Part shown: positions 8,730-17,123 of the stretch, one piece after another | Numbering within the stretch: the stretch's first letter is position 1 | Layout: each line of letters starts with the position of its first letter | From: an uncultured Flavobacteriales bacterium | Lineage (GTDB): Bacteria > Bacteroidota > Bacteroidia > Flavobacteriales_G > Salibacteraceae | NCBI GenBank assembly: GCA_943788775.1 | Contig: CALSRO010000001.1 | Span: forward strand, 186,001-250,000 | DNA: 64,000 nucleotides | Direction of reading: 5' to 3' | Made by a program: the position numbers and the translations under genes | Notes under the pieces: model-generated | What the model saw: the letters and a program-made list of their open reading frames with translations, nothing else | Database searches by the model: none | Told to the model about the DNA's origin: nothing

Positions 8730-10607
8730 TCAGCTGAGCAGGAATTTCACCAAATTTAAGTGTACTTCCGTTCCACCATACACCTGAAGCGCTTCCCTCA
8801 ACATTTTCATCTGAGAATAACACTTGTGAGCAGGAATTTCACCAAATTTAAGTGTACTTCCGTTCCACCATACACCTGAAGCGCTTCCCTCAACATTTTC
8901 ATCTGAGAATAACACTTGTTGGATGTTTCTGTCAAAACTTGGGTCGGTAACAATTTCTGTAGCCAATTCCATTTTGTCATTATCCAATCTGTTACCTACT
9001 GAAATCCATGAAATGGTGGCATTACTTGATCCATTCATTTGTTCTGTAATTGTAAATCCGTTTTTATCCACAGATGAAACATATACACCATTACATGCTC
9101 CATTCGGCGCAGCCGTCACAACGGGTGTTTCGCCTAACAACGATTTGTAATCGTCTGAAAATGATACATACGCAGATCCATTGGTCAATGTTATTGTGCC
9201 TTTAGCGTATATAGTTGCCTCGACACTTGTGGCTGTGTAAACCGGTGTAACCGATTCATTAATTTTCACCAACTCAACGTTTTTGCCAAGTGTGTAAACA
9301 TTGCCTCTGTTGTATTGAGCAAATAACTCACCAGAGTTGAATTGACCCACAACTTCACCTTTGGACATTGATCCAATCAATTCACCAAAGAATCCACCAC
9401 CAACACCGATCGCTTCAGAAGTCGGCAGAAATCCAGTACCCGAGCCATATCCTGATGATCCATATACGCCAAACGTAGAGGAAGAACTGTTTTTGTAACC
9501 AAGTGATCCCCAGTATGATCCGCCTTGCTGTGCTCCAAGCACACCTCCTGTTCTAGTATAGTCGTTGTAGCTAAATCCAGCTACACCAAAAGTGTAAACA
9601 TCACCCCAGTAATTGTATCCCTTAATGGCGTTATTCGTTCCCGATTGACTATATGAAATACCATCGTTTTGTGAGTTTCGAGTCCTAAATCCATATACAG
9701 TCGCTTGACCGTCACCATCGGCAGTTAATTGTTGTTTATATACGTAAAGCATATAGTCATCAGCAGGTGCTATATTGATTCCCGTTCCTGTTCCGTCATC
9801 TCTCATCATGGAGTTGCCAACCGCTGTCGCAGCTGTGAATTTAGGAAGGTAATTCGTTGTTCCTGAACCAGTTATTCCACCTGAAGGAAGTGTAATCGTG
9901 TTTCCACCAGAAATGGTAAGGTCGGAACCAGATATTGACAAGCTTTGAATCTCATTGGTCGTATCGGCATCCTGATCGTCTATGAGCACACTTAAATCTA
10001 CGGTGTTCGATGAACCTGAAAGGCTCAACGTGTTACTAGAAAAGGACAATGTTTGGATTTCGTTTGTAGAGTCAGAGTCAATGGCATATGGCGATAAATC
10101 CACGTTATTTCCACTTGATATTTCGAGCGTATTTCCATTTAAAGCGAGCGATTGTATCTCGTTTGCAGGGTCGGCATCCGCATCGTCAACTGCATCATTC
10201 AACACATCATTCGCGAACAACGAATATGGAACTGATGATAATTGAGAAGTGCTTAACTCCGTGTAGGAGCTGCCCCCTGCTGGATCAAATTCTACCATAA
10301 CAAAATACGAGTTTGCTGACCAATCTATGGTAGCAATGTCTCCTGAAACTACGGTTCCATCTCCAATTTTAAAGTTGAAAAGGCCGTAAGATGATGTGGT
10401 CACACTGTGTGTTTCAGTATACACCGATGTGCCCGTGGCTGAACCTGATAAAATGGATATCTGTACTGAGACATTCTGATCTGCAATGACACCTCCAGTA
10501 GCATCACGTGCCACGGCTTGATAGTTAAACATAGAAGGTGCCTGAGCAATAGTCAATCCACACGCCAAGAGTGTGGATGCAAAAGTGAGTAGTAGTGATT
10601 TTTTCAT
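8730..10607 (-). CDS. Secreted tail-fibre-like surface protein, C-terminus altered by a 92-bp duplication
   Basis: As it stands the frame encodes 625 residues with a signal peptide (about 1-22). An N-terminal domain has the FNYQAVARDATGGVI opening seen in many Bacteroidota surface proteins. Three repeats of the form NEIQ(S/T)L...NT...DLS follow between about residues 145 and 245. The rest is Gly/Ser-rich and resembles phage-tail-fibre or adhesin material. A tandem 92-bp duplication at the 3' end shifts the frame, so the last 30 or so residues are an out-of-frame copy. Removing one copy restores an open frame of 604 residues ending at TAA 8701-8703. No T9SS C-terminal domain is present. It follows a small T9SS protein gene by 9 nt, so the two are probably cotranscribed. 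Confidence 0.8.
   Translation of the reverse strand: MKKSLLLTFASTLLACGLTIAQAPSMFNYQAVARDATGGVIADQNVSVQISILSGSATGTSVYTETHSVTTSSYGLFNFKIGDGTVVSGDIATIDWSANSYFVMVEFDPAGGSSYTELSTSQLSSVPYSLFANDVLNDAVDDADADPANEIQSLALNGNTLEISSGNNVDLSPYAIDSDSTNEIQTLSFSSNTLSLSGSSNTVDLSVLIDDQDADTTNEIQSLSISGSDLTISGGNTITLPSGGITGSGTTNYLPKFTAATAVGNSMMRDDGTGTGINIAPADDYMLYVYKQQLTADGDGQATVYGFRTRNSQNDGISYSQSGTNNAIKGYNYWGDVYTFGVAGFSYNDYTRTGGVLGAQQGGSYWGSLGYKNSSSSTFGVYGSSGYGSGTGFLPTSEAIGVGGGFFGELIGSMSKGEVVGQFNSGELFAQYNRGNVYTLGKNVELVKINESVTPVYTATSVEATIYAKGTITLTNGSAYVSFSDDYKSLLGETPVVTAAPNGACNGVYVSSVDKNGFTITEQMNGSSNATISWISVGNRLDNDKMELATEIVTDPSFDRNIQQVLFSDENVEGSASGVWWNGSTLKFGEIPAHKCYSQMKMLREALQVYGGTEVHLNLVKFLLS
8735..8918. repeat. 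Perfect 92-bp tandem duplication inside the surface protein gene
   Basis: Bases 8735-8826 and 8827-8918 are identical, with mismatches directly outside (8734 against 8826, and 8828 against 8920). The period is 92, not a multiple of three, so the event shifts the reading frame. Perfect identity means a very recent duplication, a variable locus, or an assembly artefact. Confidence 0.95.
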
Positions 10608-10616
10608 TGTTTCTAA

Positions 10617-11102
10617 TTATTGAGCTTTAATGATTTTGTATTGACTTGGTGTTTTCGAGGTATTTGTTTTAACATTTAAGAAATAAATGCCAGCGGCATA
10701 GGATTCTAAAGAGATCTGCACGCGGTCTGAGTTCGGCTTTTCGTTACTCCATACCAGGGCAGCTTTTTCATCAAAGAGCTGAAGCGACTCGATTTGGTCG
10801 ATTTCAAGAGACTCGAGAATAATAAAGTCAGAGGTGGGGTTCGGATAAATTCTCATCATTTCAGAGACTTCGGGATTGTTCACCCCGGTGACCGTCAGGT
10901 TGGATTGTTGGTAACCTTGAGTCACACTAAAATCGTTTCCATTTCCCTCGTCCACGATTAGTTCACCGATGCTATAGCTTATCTGAGTTTGCGCGTTTTG
11001 CGCCTCCTCGCCCGCAACACCGATTAATTCTAAAGTTTGAGCTACACCTGAACCAGCAAAGAGCAGGGCTGAACTTAGAATGAAGAATGGTTTTTTCATC
11101 AT
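10617..11102 (-). CDS. Small secreted protein with T9SS type A sorting domain
   Basis: From the ATG at 11102 the product is 161 residues with a signal peptide (MMKKPFF..., cleavage near GVAQ). The frame is also open upstream to 11144, but that extension would precede the signal peptide and is not supported. The middle holds the GVAGEEAQNAQTQISYSIGEL stretch common in short Bacteroidota T9SS cargo. The last 80 residues are a type A sorting domain, with IYPNPTSDFIILES and AAGIYFLNVKT. The protein would be exported by Sec, then passed by T9SS to the surface with loss of the C-terminal domain. It is 9 nt upstream of the tail-fibre-like gene. Confidence 0.87.
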   Translation of the reverse strand: MMKKPFFILSSALLFAGSGVAQTLELIGVAGEEAQNAQTQISYSIGELIVDEGNGNDFSVTQGYQQSNLTVTGVNNPEVSEMMRIYPNPTSDFIILESLEIDQIESLQLFDEKAALVWSNEKPNSDRVQISLESYAAGIYFLNVKTNTSKTPSQYKIIKAQ

Positions 11103-11492
11103 AAGATTATTTGGTTGATTGATTAATTTGTCGTTAGAAGCCAATTTTTAGTAGTTAGAAGATGTAATTAAATTCTGAAATAGCAAAAAGATATAGAGGT
11201 GTTTTAGTGGTTTTCGAACTAAATTTTCTAAACTCAGCGTGATACATTTTTCGATGGGGAGATCGATTTTCTCACTGGTTTATTTTTTTTTGGATTCAAA
11301 GACTATGTTGACCGTTGCGGTTGTCGGTTTTTGAATCGCCCAGATGAGATGATAATAAAGCCCATGGTAAATGGGATCGATGGTGATCTTCACCTCATGT
11401 ATTCGTTCTCGTGTAGGTGCTCTATTATGCCATTCTTACCATTGATGATAATAGAACACGTAAGGACGTTTTATATCATCGCCATTCGCGTT
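11103..11492. other. Intergenic region of about 390 bases
   Basis: No credible gene is seen. The short frames on the plus strand have no family features. It contains the leader of the T9SS protein gene (minus strand) and the 3' flank of the PLP enzyme gene. An imperfect hairpin lies at 11417-11459, with arms GTGCTCTATTAT and ATAATAGAACAC (one mismatch). No T-tract follows it on the minus strand, so it is not a standard terminator. Confidence 0.6.
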
Positions 11493-13337
11493 TCAGATTC
11501 CAGCAACAAAATCTGCAAACACTTTCTTATGAAGCTCTAGATCCATATTTGGAGAAAGCGATACACGAGCTATATAATCCTTGTCACCTTCTTTTGTTGT
11601 GCCTTGTGTAGATGTAGCGGGAATGGTCCAATAACATCCTTTTAACTGCCCATAACTCACGCAGTATTTGCTTTCATTGGGGATTTCATTGATCATTAAA
11701 TGGATTAGTTTAAGATTTAACACTCTCTTGTATGCTTCGCGCTCTTCATCCGAATTTCCTTTGGTAGGAAGATCCAAAGAAAACACTGAGGGAGTAAATC
11801 CTTCAGCCGCGAGTTCTTCTGACACAAAATTGATTTTCGCTATGGGTAGTTTTTCTTGGATATAGTTCACAAACTCACGCGTATTCAAATAAGCGTCATG
11901 AATCCTTTGATTCATGGAAGGCAGTTGTTTGGCCAGTATTTCTAATTGAAGATCAGTAGCCTCATTATCACAAAGGCTTAGATGCAATGCAATATTGTCC
12001 ATCAACGCTGCTGCTTGTTTATTGGCTACACAATAGCCGGCAGTGCATTTTCCGCCACTTGGGAACTTAGATCCGCTCACATAAGCAATGGTTCTAACCG
12101 TGGAAAGCATATCGTCTTCACCCAAAAAGTGAACGTTCGGACAAAATGTTTGGTCTAAAATAAATACAGGGTCGATCGCGAGATCACCACTGCCGGTCTT
12201 ACGTGCTTTGCTCAAAACTTCTTTGAGTTTGACGAGATCGGGAACCTCAACTCTTGGGTTGGTTGGAATTTCAGCGATGATGTAAGGAATGGCATCTTCG
12301 CGCGCAACTTGATCTAACACCATATCTATGCTTTGAACCATGTTATGATCACCATCCACTGGTAAATCCACTACCTCTACATTTTTAATGCTGGCAGCAA
12401 CACGTCTTGCTTGGTCGTTGGTTCCACCATAACAATTAGGAGGAACGATAATTTTTATCGCTTTTCCAGGATGATTATCTACAGCATGGTGAACCAGCCC
12501 CATGACTATGGCATATTGCATGGAAAGCCCACTGGAGGCAACAACAGCCTCTACATTTGTCCCAGTAATTTTTCGAATTGATTCCAAAACGAGCGATTTA
12601 TTGACTTCTGCGCTATCAAGCTCTTTCATCTCAGAGGATCTATCCACTAAACGGTTGAGGGCGACCAAGGTATTGGATGGCGTCATTGCAATGGTCTCTC
12701 TTCTTCTTACATGCTGAATTTCTGAGATATAGCTTTCATTTTGCTCGCCATTGACCAGTAGGATACTGCCTAAGTGGTCATAAAGACCAAGGAAGAAATC
12801 AACATTCGGAGCGAGTTTAAAATCACCGATTTTATCTTGCTGTGAAATGAAAATCGTGCTGCCGTTGAACGCAGGAATATCTTCAGATTTTTCAACCTGC
12901 TTCAACTCAAAGTCATATCCATAAATGCGTTTTACTATATCAGCGTCAAAATTCTTGGGCATCTCACCCGTATAAACGATCTGTGTGTTTTTATGAGTCA
13001 GTAAGTTTTTCCTAAGAACAGCCAAAATCGGAGTCGTCTTAGACGAAAAGCAAATGACATTTTCTGCTTTGAGATTATTTAAGCCTGCGATTACCCATTC
13101 CAGCACGCAGGACAGTGGGTGACCTAGTCGAATATAGTCGTAAGCAGTGGGTAGTTCATTCAGCGCAGCCGCTTGGGCATTGTCATCATCATATAGTTTT
13201 TCAAACTGCTCTAGGAATTGGGCTTTAGCCAATTCTTCATTATAAACATCAAGCCGGTGGGTCGTTAAATTCAACCATGCCGCTGGCATATTTTTTAATA
13301 CGTCTTCTATGTAATTCAGCATTTTGCTTGCTTCCAT
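11493..13337 (-). CDS. PLP-dependent enzyme of the Cys/Met metabolism (cystathionine gamma-synthase-like) fold
   Basis: The product is 614 residues from the ATG at 13337; a TTG at 13364 would add nine. Residues from about 250 on resemble the gamma-family of Cys/Met metabolism PLP enzymes. They include ASSGLSMQYAI for cofactor binding, EIPTNPRVEVPDL, ILDQTFCPNVHF with the Asp that pairs with the pyridine nitrogen, and SGSKFPSGG with the probable Schiff-base Lys. The protein is about 200 residues longer than MetB or MetC because of an N-terminal extension without features I recognise. The substrate is unknown; a lyase or gamma-synthase acting on a sulfur amino acid is only an inference from fold. 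It is not in an evident methionine operon. Confidence 0.78.
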   Translation of the reverse strand: MEASKMLNYIEDVLKNMPAAWLNLTTHRLDVYNEELAKAQFLEQFEKLYDDDNAQAAALNELPTAYDYIRLGHPLSCVLEWVIAGLNNLKAENVICFSSKTTPILAVLRKNLLTHKNTQIVYTGEMPKNFDADIVKRIYGYDFELKQVEKSEDIPAFNGSTIFISQQDKIGDFKLAPNVDFFLGLYDHLGSILLVNGEQNESYISEIQHVRRRETIAMTPSNTLVALNRLVDRSSEMKELDSAEVNKSLVLESIRKITGTNVEAVVASSGLSMQYAIVMGLVHHAVDNHPGKAIKIIVPPNCYGGTNDQARRVAASIKNVEVVDLPVDGDHNMVQSIDMVLDQVAREDAIPYIIAEIPTNPRVEVPDLVKLKEVLSKARKTGSGDLAIDPVFILDQTFCPNVHFLGEDDMLSTVRTIAYVSGSKFPSGGKCTAGYCVANKQAAALMDNIALHLSLCDNEATDLQLEILAKQLPSMNQRIHDAYLNTREFVNYIQEKLPIAKINFVSEELAAEGFTPSVFSLDLPTKGNSDEEREAYKRVLNLKLIHLMINEIPNESKYCVSYGQLKGCYWTIPATSTQGTTKEGDKDYIARVSLSPNMDLELHKKVFADFVAGI

Positions 13338-13400
13338 AATCTTCAGCTTTTGATAGGCCGTCAATATATCAATTAGAAGTATTAAATGGAGTTTTGTGCG

Positions 13401-14216
13401 TTATGCTTCAGGTAATACAAGAAATGGGGTTTGAGTATTGTAAACCTGCTCTTTGGTGATGCTTGTCTGAAAAAGGGATTCGAAAAACCCTTTCTCTCTT
13501 CGGATCATGCATAATAGGTCACATTTCATGGCTTTAATGAAAAGATTGATGCTTTGGTTGATACTTTCAGAAAGTGGTGCTTCTTGGTAGGTGGTTTCTA
13601 CATTCTGCAGATAGGATTCTATTTGGTGACTTGACTTCTTTTTTGATTCTCCCGTATTGATATTTAGAATGGTCAAATGAGCGTTAAACCGCACTGCCAA
13701 TTCCTGCATAGGCGCAAGAGTGTTTGCAGATACACTGTTGAGGTCAGTAGCCCATACGATTTTATCAATAGCTTGATATTCATATAAGGGGGGCACCACT
13801 ATTACGGGCACTTTCGCTAGGTCCGATGCTTGAGCGGCCACACTGCCAAAAACCACTTTTTCCAAGCCTGTAGCACCTTGGCTACCCATTATGATCAAAT
13901 CAATCTCATGCTTTCTAACCAAAGTATCAAATAGCGTAAAAATATGATGCTCTTCTACTTTGGTTTCGATCGATATTCCTTTTCGTTTAAACTCCTCTTT
14001 ATACTTTCCCTTTAGATTGTTCATTTTGCGCTCCAAATCCATGACATAAGGCTGCTCATCCTCCGGAAAATCCCAATCGTAATCCAGTTTTTTGTTCATG
14101 GAATAAACGTGATATAAAAGCAGCTCACCATCAAATTTGGCAGCGATTTCAATGGCATACTTCAGTGCATTTTCTGCTATATCCGAAAAATCTGTGGGAA
14201 TAAGAATCCTGCGCAT
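13401..14216 (-). CDS. Universal stress protein with two UspA domains
   Basis: The 271-residue protein starts with RILIPTDFSDIAENALKYA, the typical Usp opening. The first domain (1-145) ends with the nucleotide-binding signature GSQGATGLEKVVFGSVA followed by VPVIVVPP. The second domain (about 150-271) is more divergent: it has VWATDLN near its start and TPFLVLPEA at the end, but no clear G-2x-G-9x-G(S/T) motif. Thus only the first half is likely to bind ATP. The role is probably in stress or redox adaptation, as for other tandem Usp proteins. It lies 63 nt upstream of the PLP enzyme gene on the same strand. Confidence 0.93.
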   Translation of the reverse strand: MRRILIPTDFSDIAENALKYAIEIAAKFDGELLLYHVYSMNKKLDYDWDFPEDEQPYVMDLERKMNNLKGKYKEEFKRKGISIETKVEEHHIFTLFDTLVRKHEIDLIIMGSQGATGLEKVVFGSVAAQASDLAKVPVIVVPPLYEYQAIDKIVWATDLNSVSANTLAPMQELAVRFNAHLTILNINTGESKKKSSHQIESYLQNVETTYQEAPLSESINQSINLFIKAMKCDLLCMIRREKGFFESLFQTSITKEQVYNTQTPFLVLPEA

Positions 14217-14285
14217 CCTATGTTGTATATATGTTTTTCAAACTGAAAATTAGCGTGGAAGGCCAACCATACAAATTCCGGTGAT

Positions 14286-14522
14286 CTATGGCTTTGACCT
14301 GCCTCTTTTTTGAATGACGGAAAATACAATTCTATTTAAAGAATGAGTCGATGTGTGCTTTGTCCCTGGATGAAATTGGTTTGGAAAAATAAACCGTGAA
14401 TAATTAGAAGACACGGAACATGCATTCATCGGTTTTTGGGGAGCGCTATGCTCTTCAAAAACTTGCCAGATCAAGGCTGCGAGGGCTTTGTTGTGAGTGG
14501 GATGAATAGGTCTGATTTTCAA
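14286..14522 (-). pseudogene. Remnant of a GNAT N-acetyltransferase N-terminus
   Basis: The frame opens with a TTG and gives IRPIHPTHNKALAALIW then QVFEEHSAPQK, which resembles the N-terminal strand and helix of a common GNAT subfamily (IRPIxPxxNxxLAxxIxxVFEE). After about 30 residues the resemblance ends and the acetyl-CoA binding motif (R/Q)xxGxG/A is missing. The remaining 48 residues look random. I read this as the decayed 5' end of an acetyltransferase gene; it could also be chance resemblance in spacer DNA. The stretch 14217-14545 holds nothing else that I can support. Confidence 0.45.
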
Positions 14523-14545
14523 TTATAATGAAGTTGGTTGAAGTA

Positions 14546-15091
14546 TTAATCTACCTTCTTTCCTGAAATGGTGGTAACCGTGGTGGAGTAGTTGTAGCTG
14601 TGTGTTGATGTAATATACATCGAATCGTTACTCAGAAATTCACCCCTTAGCTGCGTGACTTTTTCGTTGTGCGAATCCTCTTCATTATATCCGATGATGC
14701 CATTTTTAGAAACATGGTATTCAGACCAATTATCATTATTGAAATAATCGATTTTTAGCTCGTCTTTCCTCTTATAGCGAATCCTGCCTTCACTCGACAT
14801 CAACTCAAATTCACATTCTTCTCTATCGTAAGCAATAGGCCTAAGATTCGAATCCATTTCAATAACCGTTGAAGTCATTGTTTTTCTTTTAAACTCCCAA
14901 GTTCCAATGTGTTCATTGCGTGGGTTGAATGGCCTTTTCTTGCATTGGGTTAGCCCTACATTTAGTCCTATCAAAATGAAGATTACAAATCTGGAATTCG
15001 GATGTGAAAGAAGAGATTTAATAGCATTTAGTTTACAACGGTTAGTATTTGAAGCGTAGCGACAGAATGGGAGCAATGATTTCATATACAT
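14546..15091 (-). CDS. Hypothetical membrane-anchored or lipoprotein-like protein, start uncertain
   Basis: The frame from ATG 15091 encodes 181 residues. A hydrophobic segment VIFILIGLNVGLTQC near residues 37-51 ends in a Cys, as in a lipoprotein signal peptide, but Gln before the Cys is not a standard lipobox. The remaining 130 residues read GTWEFKRKTMTSTVIEMD...SEGRIRYKRKDELKIDYF, a beta-rich pattern like the small lipocalin-like domains of Bacteroidota lipoproteins. I do not recognise the family. The first 35 codons lie in a repeat-like segment next to the CPBP cassette. The original start may therefore have been displaced, and the true protein may begin close to the hydrophobic segment. 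Confidence 0.5.
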   Translation of the reverse strand: MYMKSLLPFCRYASNTNRCKLNAIKSLLSHPNSRFVIFILIGLNVGLTQCKKRPFNPRNEHIGTWEFKRKTMTSTVIEMDSNLRPIAYDREECEFELMSSEGRIRYKRKDELKIDYFNNDNWSEYHVSKNGIIGYNEEDSHNEKVTQLRGEFLSNDSMYITSTHSYNYSTTVTTISGKKVD

Positions 15092-15099
15092 TGTTAGCC
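15090..15099. repeat. Left arm (ATTGTTAGCC) of a 10-bp inverted repeat around the CPBP gene
   Basis: ATTGTTAGCC here is the exact reverse complement of GGCTAACAAT at 15884-15893. The arms lie 13 bp beyond the CPBP terminal stop and 8 bp upstream of its start codon. The core (GTTAGCC / GGCTAAC) resembles the ends of integron attC sites, although it does not fit the GTTRRRY consensus fully. Confidence 0.55.
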
Positions 15100-15111
15100 A
15101 TTGGCTACTTT

Positions 15112-15876
15112 TTAATTTAACATTGGTTCTACCATAACCATAATTACGTGAGCAAATATGTGAGCCAAAAAGGCACTTTCTAATCCTTTTTTCCAAAAAA
15201 GCCAGCCGAATATTAGTCCGCCAATTGTGTTCCCAATTACTATTTAAGTTAATAATCCAATTGATGGATTTTCAACTGCTTGATAAGCGATTGGAAAATG
15301 CCCAAGTGCAAAAATTATTGAAGCCACTACTATTCCAATCCAATACACAACGGGTTTCGTTCCCATAAATATTTTAGATGCTAACCAAACTATCAATGTC
15401 ATTAACCCAAATCGCATAAGAATTTCTTCTGTTAATCCTCCATATAAAAATCTTGCTGCTAAGGTTGGTTTAATTGATTCTCCTAATTCTAAAAACTCGC
15501 TTGGTAGGATTGGATTGAAGATTAATCCAACAAGACTTAATAAGATGCCTGATAAAACCCCTCCTAAAACGCCATATTTAAGAATATTAGAAATGTTCAA
15601 ATTATCATTCTCGACTCCTATCATTTTTTCAATTATTGGTACTTTCAGGTTTACCTTCTGATAAAGAATAGTTCCAATAAGTACAGCAACAATTAACATT
15701 ATTGTTGGATTGATTAAGGTCAATAGTTTTATCTGCTGGGGAGTAAATCTATCTTTTAAAATACCCTCTACTTCTGGGGGAATTGGAAGATTCATCGTAA
15801 GAATTGAGGTAATTCCTATTAGACCGATAATAATTAATACAATTCCTAACCTTATTTTTTTATTCATGTTTTTCAT
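15112..15876 (-). pseudogene. CPBP-family (CAAX/Abi) membrane protease interrupted by an in-frame TAA
   Basis: The frame starts at ATG 15876 and encodes several hydrophobic helices with two CPBP motifs: LTEEILMRFG (EExxxR) and FALGHFPIAYQ. A TAA at 15244-15246 then stops it after 210 residues. The same frame continues without shift: IVIGNTIGGLIFGWLFWKK, then ESAFLAHIFAHVIMVMVEP, ending at 15112. The downstream part carries the third motif (HIFAH) needed for the metal site, so the stop truncates an otherwise complete protein of about 254 codons. CPBP proteins include CAAX-type proteases and bacteriocin immunity factors. The gene is clearly more A+T-rich than its neighbours and is bracketed by inverted repeats, which suggests acquired DNA. 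Confidence 0.85.
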
Positions 15877-15883
15877 TTCTTGT

Positions 15884-15893
15884 GGCTAACAAT
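15884..15893. repeat. Right arm (GGCTAACAAT) of the 10-bp inverted repeat around the CPBP gene
   Basis: Exact reverse complement of the arm at 15090-15099. The neighbouring spacer (15894-16016) has no gene. It contains a short palindrome CCTTATATAAGG at 15965-15976 followed by a run of eight T. Confidence 0.55.
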
Positions 15894-16016
15894 TATAAAT
15901 ATGTAGAATAAGGTTTTTTTCAATCTTCATTGCCCTAAGTCTTTGATATACCAGAGAAAAATAGCCTTATATAAGGTATGTTTTTTTTGCAAATTCGATC
16001 TGCAAAAGCCATGCGC

Positions 16017-17123
16017 TTAACCTACATTCTGCCCAATCAGCTTCACCGTTTTTTTGCGGTTGATCTTCCCGTTTTCGGTCTCCACAAATTCATCCACGTA
16101 GCACACTTCTTTTGGCACTTCATACTTACTTAAATCATTGCGCATGTCGTTCATGATTTCTTCTTCGTCCATCGGAGACAATGGCTGGCTTTCTAAAACC
16201 AGCACTGCACGCTCGCCCAAGTCTTCATCTTTCAATCCGGCTATAAAAAAGCGGGTGTTAAACAAGGGCTTGATGATCTTTTCCAACACTTCTGGAATGA
16301 TCTTGACCCCACCGCTATTGATGAGGTTGTCGGCCCGTCCCATCCAATGAAACGATCGATCGTCCACCATAGTAACAATGTCATTGGTGATTGTAGGGTT
16401 GGTGGGCAATGCTTCAGAGTGAATGACCAAACAGCCGCGATCGTCCAACTCCACATCAATGCTTTCCAATATTTTAAATGGCTCTCGTTCTTTGGTTCCA
16501 CTGATGCGCCTCAGCGCTACGTGCGATATGGTTTCTGTCATCCCAAAAGATTCATAGATCTCATTGGGCCATTCACGAAGTTTTGCCTCCAAGGTGTTAT
16601 CTACATGACCACCACCAATGATGATTTTCTCCACTTTTTGCCAACGAGCTATTGCCTCTGTGTCCTTAGTTATGGAGCTCATTTGATACGGCACAACGGC
16701 TGCAAAACTCATGTTGATTCCAGCAGGAAGTTCAGGTTTGGCGGTATTGTCTGTGATATACAGGTCCAGGTCGCCTATGATGGTGCGAGCAATCATCATC
16801 TTTCCACCAATAAATCGGTTGGGTAAACAGAGCAGGGCACTATCACCAGACTTCAAATTCAGCGTGTTCAGCGTGCGTTCAGCACTGGCCAAAATCTGCT
16901 CCTTTTTGATCTTGATGTTTTTAGGTCGGCCTGTGCTGCCAGAGGTGCGCGCCTCTACCCATTCTTTTCGGTTGCTCCAATCGACAACAAATTCTAGAAT
17001 TTCCTCCAGGTTGCCAATTCCATAACCTTCTTGCAATTGTTGCTGCGCATAGGCGCGCCACCCTTGCAAAGAACGCTTGGTTCCATTAATACTTAGTGAC
17101 TTGAAATCCCTCCAATCGCTCAT
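16017..17123 (-). CDS. menE: o-Succinylbenzoate-CoA ligase (MenE-like AMP-binding enzyme)
   Basis: The start at 17123 is chosen because its ATG overlaps the menC stop as ATGA; an earlier start at 17147 would overlap menC by 28 nt. The 368-residue product is short for the acyl-adenylating superfamily but normal for Bacteroidota MenE. Motifs are TSGSTGRPKN (P-loop-like), ESFGMTET, MGRADNLINSGGVKI, and a C-terminal ENGKINRKK with the catalytic Lys. It activates o-succinylbenzoate with ATP and CoA in menaquinone synthesis. Linkage to menC supports this assignment over other AMP-binding enzymes. Confidence 0.9.
   Translation of the reverse strand: MSDWRDFKSLSINGTKRSLQGWRAYAQQQLQEGYGIGNLEEILEFVVDWSNRKEWVEARTSGSTGRPKNIKIKKEQILASAERTLNTLNLKSGDSALLCLPNRFIGGKMMIARTIIGDLDLYITDNTAKPELPAGINMSFAAVVPYQMSSITKDTEAIARWQKVEKIIIGGGHVDNTLEAKLREWPNEIYESFGMTETISHVALRRISGTKEREPFKILESIDVELDDRGCLVIHSEALPTNPTITNDIVTMVDDRSFHWMGRADNLINSGGVKIIPEVLEKIIKPLFNTRFFIAGLKDEDLGERAVLVLESQPLSPMDEEEIMNDMRNDLSKYEVPKEVCYVDEFVETENGKINRKKTVKLIGQNVG

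Noticed and set aside
15965..16010. Terminator formed by CCTTATATAAGG and the following T run, or by TTTTGCA/TGCAAAA
   Set aside because: The first has a weak A/T stem and no upstream plus-strand gene. The second has the T run on the wrong side for menE on the minus strand.
16347..16826. Plus-strand frame (159 codons) inside menE
   Set aside because: Antisense shadow of menE; His/Cys-rich translation without domain pattern.
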